Shown: positions 8,543 to 16,724, counted from the first letter of the stretch. The stretch is DNA of 64,000 nucleotides from Acidobacteriota bacterium (GCA_013289685.1 JABCZL010000015.1:1-64000); one strand, 5' to 3'. Numbers and translations: made by a program. Notes: a model not told the origin generated them from the sequence alone.

Positions 8543-9811
8543 CTATTTCCTCCCCCGCAACATCTCCACCACCCGCTCATAATCATCCACCGTGTGATAC
8601 TCAATCACAATCTTCCCCTTACCCTTGCGATCCCGGATCCTCACCCGCACCCCCAGCAGCCGCTCCAAATCCAGCTGCGCCGCTCGCACATTCGGATCCA
8701 CCCACCGCGCCCCGCTCTTCTTGCGATCGACCGTCTGCCCCGGCATCCCCGGCACGGGATCAAGCAGCCCCGTCATCCGCATGATCAGCGTCTCCACCTG
8801 ATCGAGCGTCATATGCTTCGCCACAATGTAATCGGCCGTCTTCTGGATCAGGTCCGGATCCTCCAGCTTCAGCAACTCCTTCGCTTCCGAGAATCCAATC
8901 TGCTTGTGCGCCAGCTGCTCCATCACCAGCACCGGCAGCTTCAGCAGCCGCATGTAATTCGACACCGACTCCCGCGACAACCCAACTCGCTCCCCAATTT
9001 GCGCCTGCGTCAGCGAAAATTCCTTGCTCAGCACCCGGAACGCTTCCGCCTGTTCCAGCGCGCTCAAATCCTCCCGCTGCAGGTTTTCGATGATCGTCAT
9101 CTCCGCCGCCTGCTGCAGCGAAACCCGCCGAACCATCGCCGGGATCTGCGTCTTCCCCGCCTTCCTCGAGGCATGCAGCCGCCGCTCGCCGAGAATCAGG
9201 ATGTACCGACCGTCCTCCTCCGACGGACGCACCATGATCGGCTGCACCACCCCGTTCGCCTTGATCGAATCCGCCAGCTCCTCCAGCTTCTCGTCATCGT
9301 CGACATACCGCGTCTGAAACGGATTCTTGTCGATATCCGCAATCGCCAGATTGACCACCAGATTCCCCGGCATCCGCGACTCCGCCTGCGCATAAATCGT
9401 AAGGGTCTCGTTCGAAGGCGGCGGCTCGAATGTGGGGACAGCCGCCCCCGGCTGTCCAGACGAGCGCAGCTCGGCCGCTGCCGGCGCCACCGCATCTTCC
9501 ACCACAGCCTGAATGGTTCCATCAAAAGGAACCCCAGCGGCTGGCGCATGCACGTGTGGCGCGGGCACTCCCGCCCGCATGCCCGAGTCATCACCGTAAT
9601 TCCGCGAGGTAGTGTCATTCGAAATAGCTTTGTCATTCCGAACGAAGTGAGGAACCTGCTGTTTGCCGGGAGTGCCTCCACCCTGACCCGGAGCGCCGCC
9701 CACCGCCCGCGGCCCCGGCAGCAGCGACTCCAGCCCCCGCCCCAAAGCCCGCCGCTTCTCCACCTTCTCTTTCTCCCCCGCCATCTTCTCCGCCGCCACC
9801 GTGTTCGTCAT
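8543..9811 (-). CDS. parB: Chromosome partition protein ParB
   Basis: ParB is the CTP-dependent DNA clamp that loads at parS and works with ParA to segregate origins. The family N-terminus ALGRGLESLLPG is at residues 23-34. The CTPase/nuclease-like domain starts near 155 (IADIDKNPFQTRY) and includes ILGERRLHASRKAG. The parS-recognition helix-turn-helix is LTQAQIGERVGLSRESVSNY near 270-290. The C-terminal dimer domain has VRIRDRKGKGKIVIEYHTVDDYERVVEML. The protein is over 100 residues longer than typical because the linker at about 35-150 is expanded by Rep-A and Rep-E sequences read in frame. It follows parA, with 197 bp between them. Confidence 0.96.
   Translation of the reverse strand: MTNTVAAEKMAGEKEKVEKRRALGRGLESLLPGPRAVGGAPGQGGGTPGKQQVPHFVRNDKAISNDTTSRNYGDDSGMRAGVPAPHVHAPAAGVPFDGTIQAVVEDAVAPAAAELRSSGQPGAAVPTFEPPPSNETLTIYAQAESRMPGNLVVNLAIADIDKNPFQTRYVDDDEKLEELADSIKANGVVQPIMVRPSEEDGRYILILGERRLHASRKAGKTQIPAMVRRVSLQQAAEMTIIENLQREDLSALEQAEAFRVLSKEFSLTQAQIGERVGLSRESVSNYMRLLKLPVLVMEQLAHKQIGFSEAKELLKLEDPDLIQKTADYIVAKHMTLDQVETLIMRMTGLLDPVPGMPGQTVDRKKSGARWVDPNVRAAQLDLERLLGVRVRIRDRKGKGKIVIEYHTVDDYERVVEMLRGRK
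9428..9660. repeat. Rep-E, Rep-E and Rep-A copies inside parB
   Basis: 9428-9456 is GTGGGGACAGCCGCCCCCGG with TGTCC. 9553-9578 is GTGTGGCGCGGGCACTCCCG with CCCGC. 9632-9660 is TGTCATTCCGAACGAAGTG with AGGAACCTGC. All three are also found between genes elsewhere in the window; here they encode part of the ParB linker (for example QVPHFVRNDKA and MRAGVPAPHV). Confidence 0.85.
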
Positions 9812-9839
9812 TCAGTTCCTCTCCCTCATTCTCCGCGTC

Positions 9840-9957
9840 TGTCATCCTGAGGCGCCGCACTCTGGCGCCGAAGGACCTATGCACTCAGCCGGTGCCATTC
9901 TCGCGCAAGCCGGGTGCCCCATTTCTCGCGCGTTCTTTGCGCGAGAAGTGGGGATCT
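9840..9957. repeat. Rep-A and Rep-C between parA and parB
   Basis: 9840-9882 is a short Rep-A with GGCGCCGCACTCTGGCGCC as its centre. 9911-9957 is Rep-C with a 14-bp stem (CCCCATTTCTCGCGC against GCGCGAGAAGTGGGG). Confidence 0.88.
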
Positions 9958-9963
9958 GCTATG

Positions 9964-10008
9964 TATATCGATAACCATCAATCTATAATATCGACGCTCA
10001 TCGATATA
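9964..10008. promoter_or_regulatory. Two 22-bp TATATCGA-type palindromes
   Basis: 9964-9985 (TATATCGATAACC then ATCAATCTA) and 9987-10008 (AATATCGACG, CT, CATCGATATA) are related to each other and to 11868-11889 and 12264-12285 in rsmG. They abut the parA stop codon. They are a possible protein-binding site; no regulator is identified. Confidence 0.5.
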
Positions 10009-10869
10009 TCAAGCGCTCTTGTCCATCTCGTCCGCGGCCTCTCCTCTGTGTTCCTCTGTGCCCTCTGTGGTTAAGTCTTGCCCTGAAGGCTGAGAGCTGA
10101 TAGCCGCCGGCTGCCTCTCAATAATCTCCTTCGCCAGCCGTATGTAACTCTCCGCCCCCTTCGACCGCGGATCGTACTCCAGCGCCGCCTTCCCGTGACT
10201 CGGTGCCTCGGCCAGCCGTATGTTCCGCGGGATCGTCGTCTGGCACAGCGTCTCCCCAAAATAATTCTTCAGCTCAGTCATCACCTGCTGCGCCAGGTTG
10301 GTGCGCTCATCAAACATCGTCAGCACCACGCCCTCGATTCCCAATGAAGGATTCAGCCCCACGCGGATCCGCTCGATCGTATCCAGCAGCTCGCTCACGC
10401 CCTCGAGAGCGAAGTATTCGCCCTGCATCGGGATCAGCACCGCGTCGGCCGCGACCAGAGCATTCAGCGTGAGCAGATCGAGCGCTGGCGGACAATCCAG
10501 CACGATGAACTGAAACCGGTCGCGCAAAGGCGCGAGCGCATCGCGCATGCGATACTCGCGCCCCTCAGCGTCGACGAGCTCGAGGTTAGCGCCGATGAGG
10601 TTCTTGTGGGCAGGAATCAGCCACAGCTGTTCCAGCTCCGTCGTGAGTAGCGCCTCCTCAGCCGAGGCCGCGCCCATCAGCAGATGGTAGGAGCTGATGC
10701 GCTCCGGGTCCTTCACGAACCCCAAGCCGCTGGTGGCGTTCGACTGCGGATCGCAATCGACCAGCAGCGTGTTCACTTCCGCAGCCGCAAACGACGCGGC
10801 TAGGTTGATGGCAGTCGTAGTCTTACCCACGCCGCCCTTCTGATTGGCAACAGCGATAACGCGTCCCAT
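10009..10869 (-). CDS. parA: Chromosome partition ATPase ParA (Soj)
   Basis: ParA is the deviant Walker ATPase that binds nucleoid DNA and moves ParB-parS complexes. The Walker A motif KGGVGKTTTAINLA is near residue 11, DCDPQSNATSGLG follows near 40, and VLDCPPALDLLTLNAL is the Walker B region. ALEYDPRSKGAESYIRLAKEI marks the normal end of the fold. The last 30 or so residues (SQPSGQDLTTEGTEEHRGEA and so on) are translated Rep-H and Rep-G sequence, so the C-terminus is probably an acquired tail. It starts at ATG 10869, preceded by a 743-bp region with four parS-like palindromes. Confidence 0.97.
   Translation of the reverse strand: MGRVIAVANQKGGVGKTTTAINLAASFAAAEVNTLLVDCDPQSNATSGLGFVKDPERISSYHLLMGAASAEEALLTTELEQLWLIPAHKNLIGANLELVDAEGREYRMRDALAPLRDRFQFIVLDCPPALDLLTLNALVAADAVLIPMQGEYFALEGVSELLDTIERIRVGLNPSLGIEGVVLTMFDERTNLAQQVMTELKNYFGETLCQTTIPRNIRLAEAPSHGKAALEYDPRSKGAESYIRLAKEIIERQPAAISSQPSGQDLTTEGTEEHRGEAADEMDKSA
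10035..10112. repeat. Rep-G and Rep-H forming the 3' end of parA
   Basis: CCTCTGTGTTCCTCTGTGCC (Rep-G) is followed by GGCTGAGAGCTGATAGCC (Rep-H). Intergenic relatives occur at about 3010 and 43906. Here they code for the ParA C-terminal tail. Confidence 0.8.
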
Positions 10870-10977
10870 GAGTTGTGAGGAGAACCAGAGCTACTGCGCA
10901 GCATAATCCGCTTCGCATTTCAAATGCAATGACGATCTGCTGTGCACGCGAGTGAATTGTGTGCAAAACAGGTCCAA

Positions 10978-10993
10978 TGTTCCCGCAGGAACA
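10978..10993. promoter_or_regulatory. parS-like site 1
   Basis: TGTTCCCGCAGGAACA, one mismatch from the perfect palindrome TGTTCCTGCAGGAACA. It lies 109 bp upstream of parA. Confidence 0.78.
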
Positions 10994-11040
10994 CTTTCTC
11001 GCATTTTGCATGGCAAAGCGGTCATGCATAAGTGAGGAAG

Positions 11041-11056
11041 TGTTCGTGCAGGAACA
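11041..11056. promoter_or_regulatory. parS-like site 2
   Basis: TGTTCGTGCAGGAACA, one mismatch from the palindrome. Confidence 0.78.
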
Positions 11057-11133
11057 TGATGTCGGTTTCGCCAAAATCCGATCCCCGACCGACGGAGTGT
11101 CTGACGCTTGAGCTCTCCAAGAATAAATCGAGA

Positions 11134-11153
11134 AGTGTTCCTGCAGGAACACT
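11134..11153. promoter_or_regulatory. parS-like site 3 (perfect)
   Basis: AGTGTTCCTGCAGGAACACT, a perfect 20-bp palindrome. The outer TGTT..AACA and the inner C/G at positions 6 and 11 equal those of the classical parS TGTTTCACGTGAAACA, while the core differs. Confidence 0.82.
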
Positions 11154-11221
11154 CCGTTGTGGGGTGTGCCAGATCCAAAGCGGTGCCGGGTTCTGCTGGC
11201 GAGAATTGTGGTTTCTGTAGA

Positions 11222-11241
11222 AGTGTTCCTGCAGGAACACT
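11222..11241. promoter_or_regulatory. parS-like site 4 (perfect)
   Basis: The same perfect 20-bp palindrome as site 3. Centre-to-centre distances along the cluster are 63, 95 and 88 bp. Confidence 0.82.
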
Positions 11242-11304
11242 GTGGAAAACTCACTTGAGACGAGGATCATTGGGGGCGGTGGGTTATGGCTGATTTGGCG
11301 CTGC

Positions 11305-11606
11305 TTCCCACTTTATGCCACGAATATGCTGGGGTTGTTAATCTCATGCTCCGTAGTTGGGCGCATTGTGTGCTTTGTATTCCACTTATTACTTTGTTGG
11401 TTCGTGTCTGTGGCCCCGTAACATACGCGCTGGGAGGTAGCGATCTTGGATTTCGGCTCGGCCAGTTATGATTCAGGAGCTACTTTAGGCCAATTGTGAT
11501 GGGTCGTTCCCACTTTTGCGACCGGAATGCTTGTGCCGAATTTAGACGGACCAACTAACGGGCCTCAGAAGGCATTCTGGTCCCACTTGTTCACTTGGTT
11601 GGTTCG
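11305..11606. repeat. Two degenerate copies offset by 202 bp
   Basis: TTCCCACTTT at 11305 recurs at 11507, and GTTGGTTCG at 11396 recurs at 11598, both exactly 202 bp apart. CCACTT also recurs just before the second motif. The middle parts are not alike. Multiple terminal repeats of an IS21-like element could leave this trace, but no transposase is visible. Confidence 0.4.
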
Positions 11607-11612
11607 GGTCGA

Positions 11613-12461
11613 TCAGTGCGGTATCGCGCGGTGGGCCACGAGCAGGACGCGGGAGCGGGATTGGGGGACTGGGATTGGGGTTGACCATTCGAGGTGGGGA
11701 AGAGTTGAGCGGGCTTGGGCTTCTTGGGCGGCGCTGATCAGCAGGGCTAGGCGGCCGGCGGGGGCGACCAGGGCGGCGGCGGCGGGAAGGATGGCGTCGA
11801 AGCGTTCGACGGCGCGGAGGGTGACTAGGTCGAAGGTGGCGGTTAGGGTTTCGGCGCGGGCGGTTTGTATATTGACGTCCGTCAATGTAAGGGCGCGGGC
11901 GACTTCGCGGAGGAAGGCGGACTTTTTGTGGTTGGACTCGATCAGGGTGAGCGCGAGGTGCGGGGCCCAGAGTTTGATGGGGAGGCCGGGGAATCCGGCG
12001 CCGGAGCCTACGTCGGCTACGGACTCGGGGGCTAAAGCCCCTGTTTCTTTTTGGCTGGTTACGCGGCCCTGAAGGGCCGCTCTTCCACTGGGGCCGACGT
12101 GGCTGGGGTCGACGTGGCCTGCGGGGTAGCGGTGGCTGGAGCTGGTGTGGCTGGCGGGGTAGAGGTGGCGGGCGGCGAAGAGGCTCTCGCCGAAGTGGCG
12201 GGTGACGATGTCTTCGGGGTCGCGGATGGCGGTGAGGTTGATGCGGGCGTTCCAGCGGAGGAGTATATCGATGTACGTCGATATACTCTGGAGTTGCGCG
12301 GAGGAGAGGACAGCAGCAGGTTCCTCACCGGCGTTCGCCGGTTCGGAATGACAAGGGGCGGGGGGTTTGGAAGGTGCGGGAGCGCTCTCGGAATGATCGG
12401 CGGCGGCGATGGGTGCGCGGAGGAAGGGGTCGAGCAACTCGGCGATGTGGGCGGTGTTCAT
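11613..12461 (-). CDS. rsmG: 16S rRNA m7G527 methyltransferase RsmG (GidB)
   Basis: RsmG methylates G527 of 16S rRNA with SAM. Conserved parts are YIDILLRWNARINLTAIRDP, the SAM site VADVGSGAGFPGLPIKLWAP, then ESNHKKSAFLREVARAL and FDLVTLRAVERFD. The usual length is about 210 aa, and here it is 282. The excess lies in a Pro/Ala-rich N-terminal stretch that includes a Rep-A copy (CHSEPANAGEEPA) and in about 45 residues just before VADVGSGAGFPG that include a Rep-D copy (SGRAALQGRV). I chose ATG 12461 (MNTAHIAELL); the longer frame to 12527 adds nothing conserved. Position next to parAB is the usual arrangement near oriC. Confidence 0.92.
   Translation of the reverse strand: MNTAHIAELLDPFLRAPIAAADHSESAPAPSKPPAPCHSEPANAGEEPAAVLSSAQLQSISTYIDILLRWNARINLTAIRDPEDIVTRHFGESLFAARHLYPASHTSSSHRYPAGHVDPSHVGPSGRAALQGRVTSQKETGALAPESVADVGSGAGFPGLPIKLWAPHLALTLIESNHKKSAFLREVARALTLTDVNIQTARAETLTATFDLVTLRAVERFDAILPAAAALVAPAGRLALLISAAQEAQARSTLPHLEWSTPIPVPQSRSRVLLVAHRAIPH
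11868..11889. promoter_or_regulatory. TATATTGACG palindrome inside rsmG
   Basis: Arms TATATTGACG and CGTCAATGTA around TC; one mismatch between the arms. It is related to the palindrome at 12261-12288 and the pair at 9964-10008. It encodes the normal RsmG segment DVNIQ. Confidence 0.45.
12027..12089. repeat. Rep-D copy inside rsmG
   Basis: GGGGCTAAAGCCCC is followed 25 bp later by GGCCCTGAAGGGCC and CGCTCTTCCAC. It is translated in frame on the minus strand. Confidence 0.88.
12261..12288. promoter_or_regulatory. 28-bp palindrome inside rsmG
   Basis: Perfect 11-bp arms GAGTATATCGA and TCGATATACTC around TGTACG. It encodes STYIDILL, a conserved part of RsmG, so it is either a DNA-binding site embedded in coding sequence or chance. 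Confidence 0.5.
12318..12353. repeat. Rep-A copy inside rsmG
   Basis: CAGGTTCCTCACC, a small stem CCGGCG/CGCCGG and GGAATGACA. It is translated in frame as CHSEPANAGEEPA. Confidence 0.85.
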
Positions 12462-12608
12462 AGGGAGTAACGAGAGAATTGTAGATGGATTGTGGGATAC
12501 TTGGGGGAGCGGATGCTCTCGGGGCACTGTGGGCTTGGGGTGCCGAAACGGGAACGGGATTCAAGAAAGCTGGAGTCGCGGGAGCCGGATGTGGCATCCA
12601 ATTCTGAT

Positions 12609-12812
12609 ATGAAGCGGACGAGCGGGGAAATTTTCGACGAGAAGTACAGAGTGGTTACGGTGGAAAGCCAGTGCCTGGTGATTCGGGGCGTGCGAAGTGG
12701 CAAGGTGCTGACCATCGTGAATCCGAACCCGGAGACTCCGCTGACGCCTGCCGATTATCCGCCGGGAAAGCTCATTGCGTTGACCGATCCTTCGCTTGCG
12801 CCTTTGAATTAA
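12609..12812 (+). CDS. Small conserved hypothetical protein, 67 aa
   Basis: The protein reads MKRTSGEIFDEKYRVVTVES, then CLVIRGVRSGKVLTI and ends PGKLIALTDPSLAPLN. It looks like a compact beta-rich domain of unknown function. I believe similar short proteins occur in other acidobacteria, but no name is known to me. The open frame begins at 12492; the ATG at 12609 gives the conserved-looking N-terminus, although the ribosome site is weak. It is divergent from rsmG. Confidence 0.65.
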   Translation: MKRTSGEIFDEKYRVVTVESQCLVIRGVRSGKVLTIVNPNPETPLTPADYPPGKLIALTDPSLAPLN

Positions 12813-12838
12813 GGCGTGCTTCCGGGGGTATTGTTCCT

Positions 12839-13233
12839 GGGGCTGAAGCCCGTTAATTTTTTTTGGGCGGTTTACGCGGCGCTGAAGCGCCGCTCTTCCA
12901 CGTTATCTGCCCGCTCTTCCGCGATAGGTGCGCGCCCTTCCACACACCTACGCTCTTTCACGTCATCTATCCGCTCTTCTTGGTTGGTCTGGATTCCTGA
13001 TTCACACCAAGAACGCGAGGTCCCTCCACTACGCCGTCGCTTACGCTCCGGCTTCGGTCGGGATGACAAGTTTGTTCGCGATTCCGCGGCTTCGGTTGAC
13101 AGTTTCTGCGCGATTCCGGCGGCTTCGCCTGGCGGGGATAGCTGAGGCGGCTGTCGCTCCATCTGTTGGGTGGTCCTCCCAACTGGTTCATTTGCTGTTG
13201 GCAGTTGGCGGACAGGAGTGTCCGCCCCACATT
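12839..13233. repeat. Repeat-filled gap: Rep-D, CCGCTCTTCC array, Rep-A, Rep-E
   Basis: 12839-12901 is Rep-D. 12895-12990 has five or six degenerate CGCTCTTCCACG units that look like amplified Rep-D ends. 13018-13069 is Rep-A in reverse orientation. 13204-13233 is Rep-E (GGACAGGAGTGTCCGCC). I see no gene in 12813-13251. Confidence 0.85.
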
Positions 13234-13251
13234 ACTTCTTCCACATTACAT

Positions 13252-15933
13252 TTACTTCTTCAAGGTGGCAGGCCAATTGGTGAGCAGGGTGATGGAGGTG
13301 GATTTGGTGTGGTCGGCGGTGAGGACTACGAAGCGCTGGCCGTCGGCGCTGACGTCGTAACTGGGAGCGGCGAAGTTCGGCAGATCGAGTTGAAAGAGCG
13401 GCCGGATGTCATTCACACGAAAGTTCGCCTGCTTGCCGATCGCCCCCACCATCAGCCGGTTTCCCATGGTGGCGAAGAAGAATTCGCCGTTGCGGCCGAA
13501 GCGAGGGAGGTAAGCGCCCGTGGTGGAAACCTGATACTTGGCTCCGTTGGAGAGAAAGGGGATGACATAGACTTCGGGCCGGCCAGTTTCGTAGGAAAAG
13601 TAGGTGATCGAGCGGCTGTCGTGAGAGAACAGGCCGTCATACGCACTCACGGACATGGTGGAGATGGCTGGTGGACGAAACGGTTTCCGATCGCCGGCCA
13701 GCGGCAAAATCCAAACTGACCATATCCCTTCTTTCGATTCCTGATCGAAGGCAATATATTTCCCGTCTGGAGACCAGTCCACCGCCTGGACCCTCACATA
13801 AGCGTCATCGGTTTTTGTATAGAGAGTCTCTTCGGGTTGACTGCCGTCGAGAGTTCGGCGCCGGATTGAGGCTTTGCCATTCTCAATGACGCTGTAGGCT
13901 AATTCCTTTCCGTCCGGCGACCAGTGCGGCCAGAAGTCGTCCGGCCCGAAGGTGATGCGAGTGGGCTGCCCACCCGCAACCGGGTAAACCCAAACGTCTC
14001 GCTTTTCGGTTCGCGGATCCTTCACTGAGGCGGCGATGAACTTGCCGTCGGGCGAGAATGTCGGCTCATAATATTCCGCAAGTGGGCCGGGAGTGGCGAT
14101 TACATTTCCGCTGCGGTCAAACACCTTCAACTCCGATTGTGCGGAGGTTTCGTGGTAAGCGAGCACGCCATTAGCCGACACGGAGAAATTTGTGGCTTCG
14201 CCCAGGGTTTGAGGATCGCCCGAGAGCTTGAAGGTGTTTGGGCTTAAGGTCTGGGCCAGGATGCGATTGTCGTGGACAAACAATAAGTGACCGGACGCGA
14301 ATCGCGGGAGGTAACCGGATGCGATCGTAGTTCCGTCCTGGCCCGAACGATCGAGCGAGGCCATCTTGATTTGGCTGGAGCCATTCGACAAGGTTGTGGA
14401 GTAGAGGAAATGTTTGCCATCCAAGAAGAAAGAGGGTCGGCGGTGGCCAAGTTCGTTTTGGTCGACCTTCGAGACCGGCGACGCTTCTCCGCCGGCTGCG
14501 GACACGCGGTAGATCGGGCCGAAGAACTGCTTGCAGAAGAGAATGGTGCCATCAACACTCCAGTCACCACAATAGCTCTCGGCCTGATCGGCGAGAGTTT
14601 GCGGTTCGCCTCCGGAGAGGCTGATCTTCTTTAGTTTTCGATCGGCGATGAAGCCGAGGTAATGACCGTCGGGCGACCAGAAGGGAGTGGAGGCGTCTTC
14701 CGTGCCGGGCAACATCGTGGCCTGCTGGGCGTCGAGCGGGCGCAGCCAAAGGTTAGTGCTGCCTTTTTCGTCGACGGCGGTGAAAGCCAGAGTCATGCCG
14801 TCCGGCGAGACGACGACCGGGCCGGCGTCGAAACCCGAGGGGCGGAACGCGGTCCCGCGCGGGGGTGGAATGTAGGCGCGCACCGAAGGCGCGGAAGCGT
14901 TACCACGTTGCGAGAAATAGAAAACGGCGGCCGCGGCGACGAGCAGAAGAGCGGCGGCGGCCAACAGGGTGCGAGGGGCGATCGTCGTTGAGGATTGAAC
15001 TTTGGTTGTTGCGGCGGTTGTTGCGGCGGTTGTTGCTGCGGGTGGCGGCGATTGCGCAATCCCTTTCAGCTGCAGGCGAACATCGTGGGCCGACTGGAAA
15101 CGCTCTTCGCGGTCCTTTGCCAGGCAGGCTGTTACGAGATAGTCGAAGGCCGGCGGGGTTGAGGGTTTGCTGGCGCCGATGGGTGCGGGATCTTTTTCCA
15201 GAATGGCGGAGGCTACGCTGATCTGACTCTTGCCTTCGAAGGCACGCTTGCCCATGGCCATTTCGTAGAGGACGGCGCCGAAGGCGAAGATGTCGGAGCG
15301 GGCATCTGCCTCTTTCCCTTCGATTTGTTCGGGAGACATGTACTGGATGGTGCCGACGACACTACCGGCCACGGTGAGCGGGCTGACGGGAGTGGGGCCG
15401 GACATGGTGCGGGCGGCGGATAGAAGCGGAGCTGATCCCGAGCCGGCCGCGCCGAGTGTGGCCGGCTTGGCCAGGCCGAAATCCATCAGCTTGGTTCCTG
15501 CCTTGGTCAGCATGATGTTGCCGGGTTTGAGGTCGCGGTGCACGATGCCGGCGCGGTGCGCGATCTCTAAAGCTTCGGCGACTTCCATGCCTATTTTCAG
15601 AAGTTCGGAGAACGGCAAGGCGCCTCGGCGCAGGCGATCGGCGAGAGTTTCGCCGTCGAGGAACTCCATGACCAGGAAGTCGGTGCCGTCTTGCGAGCCG
15701 ACGTCGTAAAGATGGCAGATGTGTGGGTGATTCAGAGAGGAGACGGTGCGGGCTTCGCGCTCGAAGCGGTGCTTGAATTCGGGACTGGCGGAAAGATGCG
15801 TGGGGAGAATCTTGATGGCGACGGTGCGGTCGAGGCGCGTGTCATTGGCGCGGTAGACTTCGCCCATGCCGCCGGCGCCGAGCGGGGATTGAATTTCGTA
15901 GGGGCCGAGTCTTGTGCCAGAGGGCAGGGGCAT
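13252..15933 (-). CDS. Ser/Thr protein kinase with PD40 beta-propeller sensor domain
   Basis: An 893-aa transmembrane kinase of the type abundant in acidobacteria. The kinase domain covers 10-275: [11 protein letters not shown] glycine loop, VAIKIL lysine, [11 protein letters not shown] catalytic loop, DFGLAK. A Thr/Pro linker leads to one membrane helix ([20 protein letters not shown], about 328-347). The C-terminal 540 residues are WD40-like/TolB PD40 repeats ([44 protein letters not shown]), presumably outside the membrane. Substrate and signal are unknown. The ATG at 15933 ([14 protein letters not shown]) is the standard start for the family. Confidence 0.95.
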   Translation of the reverse strand: MPLPSGTRLGPYEIQSPLGAGGMGEVYRANDTRLDRTVAIKILPTHLSASPEFKHRFEREARTVSSLNHPHICHLYDVGSQDGTDFLVMEFLDGETLADRLRRGALPFSELLKIGMEVAEALEIAHRAGIVHRDLKPGNIMLTKAGTKLMDFGLAKPATLGAAGSGSAPLLSAARTMSGPTPVSPLTVAGSVVGTIQYMSPEQIEGKEADARSDIFAFGAVLYEMAMGKRAFEGKSQISVASAILEKDPAPIGASKPSTPPAFDYLVTACLAKDREERFQSAHDVRLQLKGIAQSPPPAATTAATTAATTKVQSSTTIAPRTLLAAAALLLVAAAAVFYFSQRGNASAPSVRAYIPPPRGTAFRPSGFDAGPVVVSPDGMTLAFTAVDEKGSTNLWLRPLDAQQATMLPGTEDASTPFWSPDGHYLGFIADRKLKKISLSGGEPQTLADQAESYCGDWSVDGTILFCKQFFGPIYRVSAAGGEASPVSKVDQNELGHRRPSFFLDGKHFLYSTTLSNGSSQIKMASLDRSGQDGTTIASGYLPRFASGHLLFVHDNRILAQTLSPNTFKLSGDPQTLGEATNFSVSANGVLAYHETSAQSELKVFDRSGNVIATPGPLAEYYEPTFSPDGKFIAASVKDPRTEKRDVWVYPVAGGQPTRITFGPDDFWPHWSPDGKELAYSVIENGKASIRRRTLDGSQPEETLYTKTDDAYVRVQAVDWSPDGKYIAFDQESKEGIWSVWILPLAGDRKPFRPPAISTMSVSAYDGLFSHDSRSITYFSYETGRPEVYVIPFLSNGAKYQVSTTGAYLPRFGRNGEFFFATMGNRLMVGAIGKQANFRVNDIRPLFQLDLPNFAAPSYDVSADGQRFVVLTADHTKSTSITLLTNWPATLKK

Positions 15934-16075
15934 GGGTGCGGGTCATTATAGCGTGGGCGAGCTTGCGGATTTGAGCATCTTGCTTCTGCCGCGCTGCGCG
16001 CTGGCGGGACAGCCGAGACTGCTGTCGCTACATCTTTTTGGTGGCCTTCCGGCGGTTCATTTGCTGTCGGCGGTT

Positions 16076-16102
16076 GGCGGACAGGAGTGTCCGCCCCACA
16101 TA
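16076..16102. repeat. Rep-E palindrome
   Basis: GGCGGACAGGAGTGTCCGCC followed by CCACATA, identical in core to 13204-13233. It lies just upstream of a promoter. Confidence 0.85.
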
Positions 16103-16110
16103 GTTGGGGC

Positions 16111-16139
16111 TTGACAAAGGGCGGAATATTCTGTATATT
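16111..16139 (+). promoter_or_regulatory. Sigma-70-type promoter for the GbsR/MarR gene
   Basis: TTGACA at 16111-16116, exactly 17 bp, then TATATT at 16134-16139. This is a near-consensus promoter 24 bp upstream of the ATG. Confidence 0.82.
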
Positions 16140-16153
16140 CAGTTTGTACTGAA
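16129..16153. promoter_or_regulatory. Operator-like inverted repeats over the -10 region
   Basis: TTCTGT at 16129 begins a partial match to the palindrome at 16709. TTCAGT (16138-16143) and ACTGAA (16148-16153) form a perfect 6-bp-arm inverted repeat over and just after the -10 box, a good place for autorepression. Confidence 0.55.
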
Positions 16154-16162
16154 AGAAACATT

Positions 16163-16687
16163 ATGGCGGAACTGACGGGCGTGCAGAAGCAGTACATCCT
16201 TCACTGGGGGGAGATGGGGACGCGGTGGGGGATCAACCGGACGGTGGCGCAGATTCACGCGCTGCTGTACTTGTCGCCGCGAGCGATTCCGGCGGAGGAG
16301 ATTGCCGAGACGCTGAGCGTGGCGCGGTCGAATGTGAGCACGTCGATCCGGGAACTCGAAACCTGGGGGATCGTGCGCGCGGTGCATGTGCTGGGCGACC
16401 GGCGCGAGCATTATGAGTCGATGAAAGATGTGTGGGAGATGTTCCGGCTGGTGATCGAGCAGAGGAAGCGGCGGGAGATTGACCCCACGCGGGAGATTTT
16501 GCGGCAGTGCCTGACGGATCTCGATCCTAAGGAGCTGGGAGCGGACTACACGCGGGAGCGGCTGGCTGCGATGGCGGGATTTTTTGAGGCGGTGACGGAA
16601 TTGTACGACCAGATGAAGCGGTTGCCGACTGGCACGGTGCGGAAATTGTTGCGCATGGGGACGAAGGTGCGGAAGAAGGCGGGGTGA
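16163..16687 (+). CDS. GbsR/MarR-family transcriptional regulator
   Basis: A 174-aa winged-helix repressor. The DNA-binding part is IPAEEIAETLSVARSNVSTS and IRELETWGIVRAV (about 45-80), followed by the wing LGDRREHYESM, and a helical C-terminal dimer part. GbsR-like proteins often control osmolyte or membrane-related genes; the ligand here is unknown. It lies directly in front of a co-oriented SDR gene and two membrane genes, with a palindrome before the SDR gene, so it probably controls these genes and itself. Confidence 0.88.
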   Translation: MAELTGVQKQYILHWGEMGTRWGINRTVAQIHALLYLSPRAIPAEEIAETLSVARSNVSTSIRELETWGIVRAVHVLGDRREHYESMKDVWEMFRLVIEQRKRREIDPTREILRQCLTDLDPKELGADYTRERLAAMAGFFEAVTELYDQMKRLPTGTVRKLLRMGTKVRKKAG

Positions 16688-16708
16688 CCCCCTTTTTTGG
16701 CGCCTTCG

Positions 16709-16724
16709 TTCTGTGTATACAGAA
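16709..16724. promoter_or_regulatory. Putative operator TTCTGT-N4-ACAGAA
   Basis: A perfect inverted repeat (TTCTGTGTATACAGAA) lies 24 bp before the SDR start codon. GTGTC-T-GACAC follows at 16725-16735. The left half recurs at 16129 in the regulator's own promoter. Confidence 0.6.

Noticed and set aside
8594-9850. 418-aa rightward frame opposite parB
   Set aside because: Arg/His/Pro-rich antisense shadow.
11241-11250. TGTGGAAAA as a DnaA box
   Set aside because: Two mismatches to TGTGGATAA and no cluster of boxes nearby, so oriC itself cannot be placed here.
10823-11254. 143-aa leftward frame with repeated CSCxNT segments
   Set aside because: The repeats are simply the parS-like palindromes translated; no protein signal.
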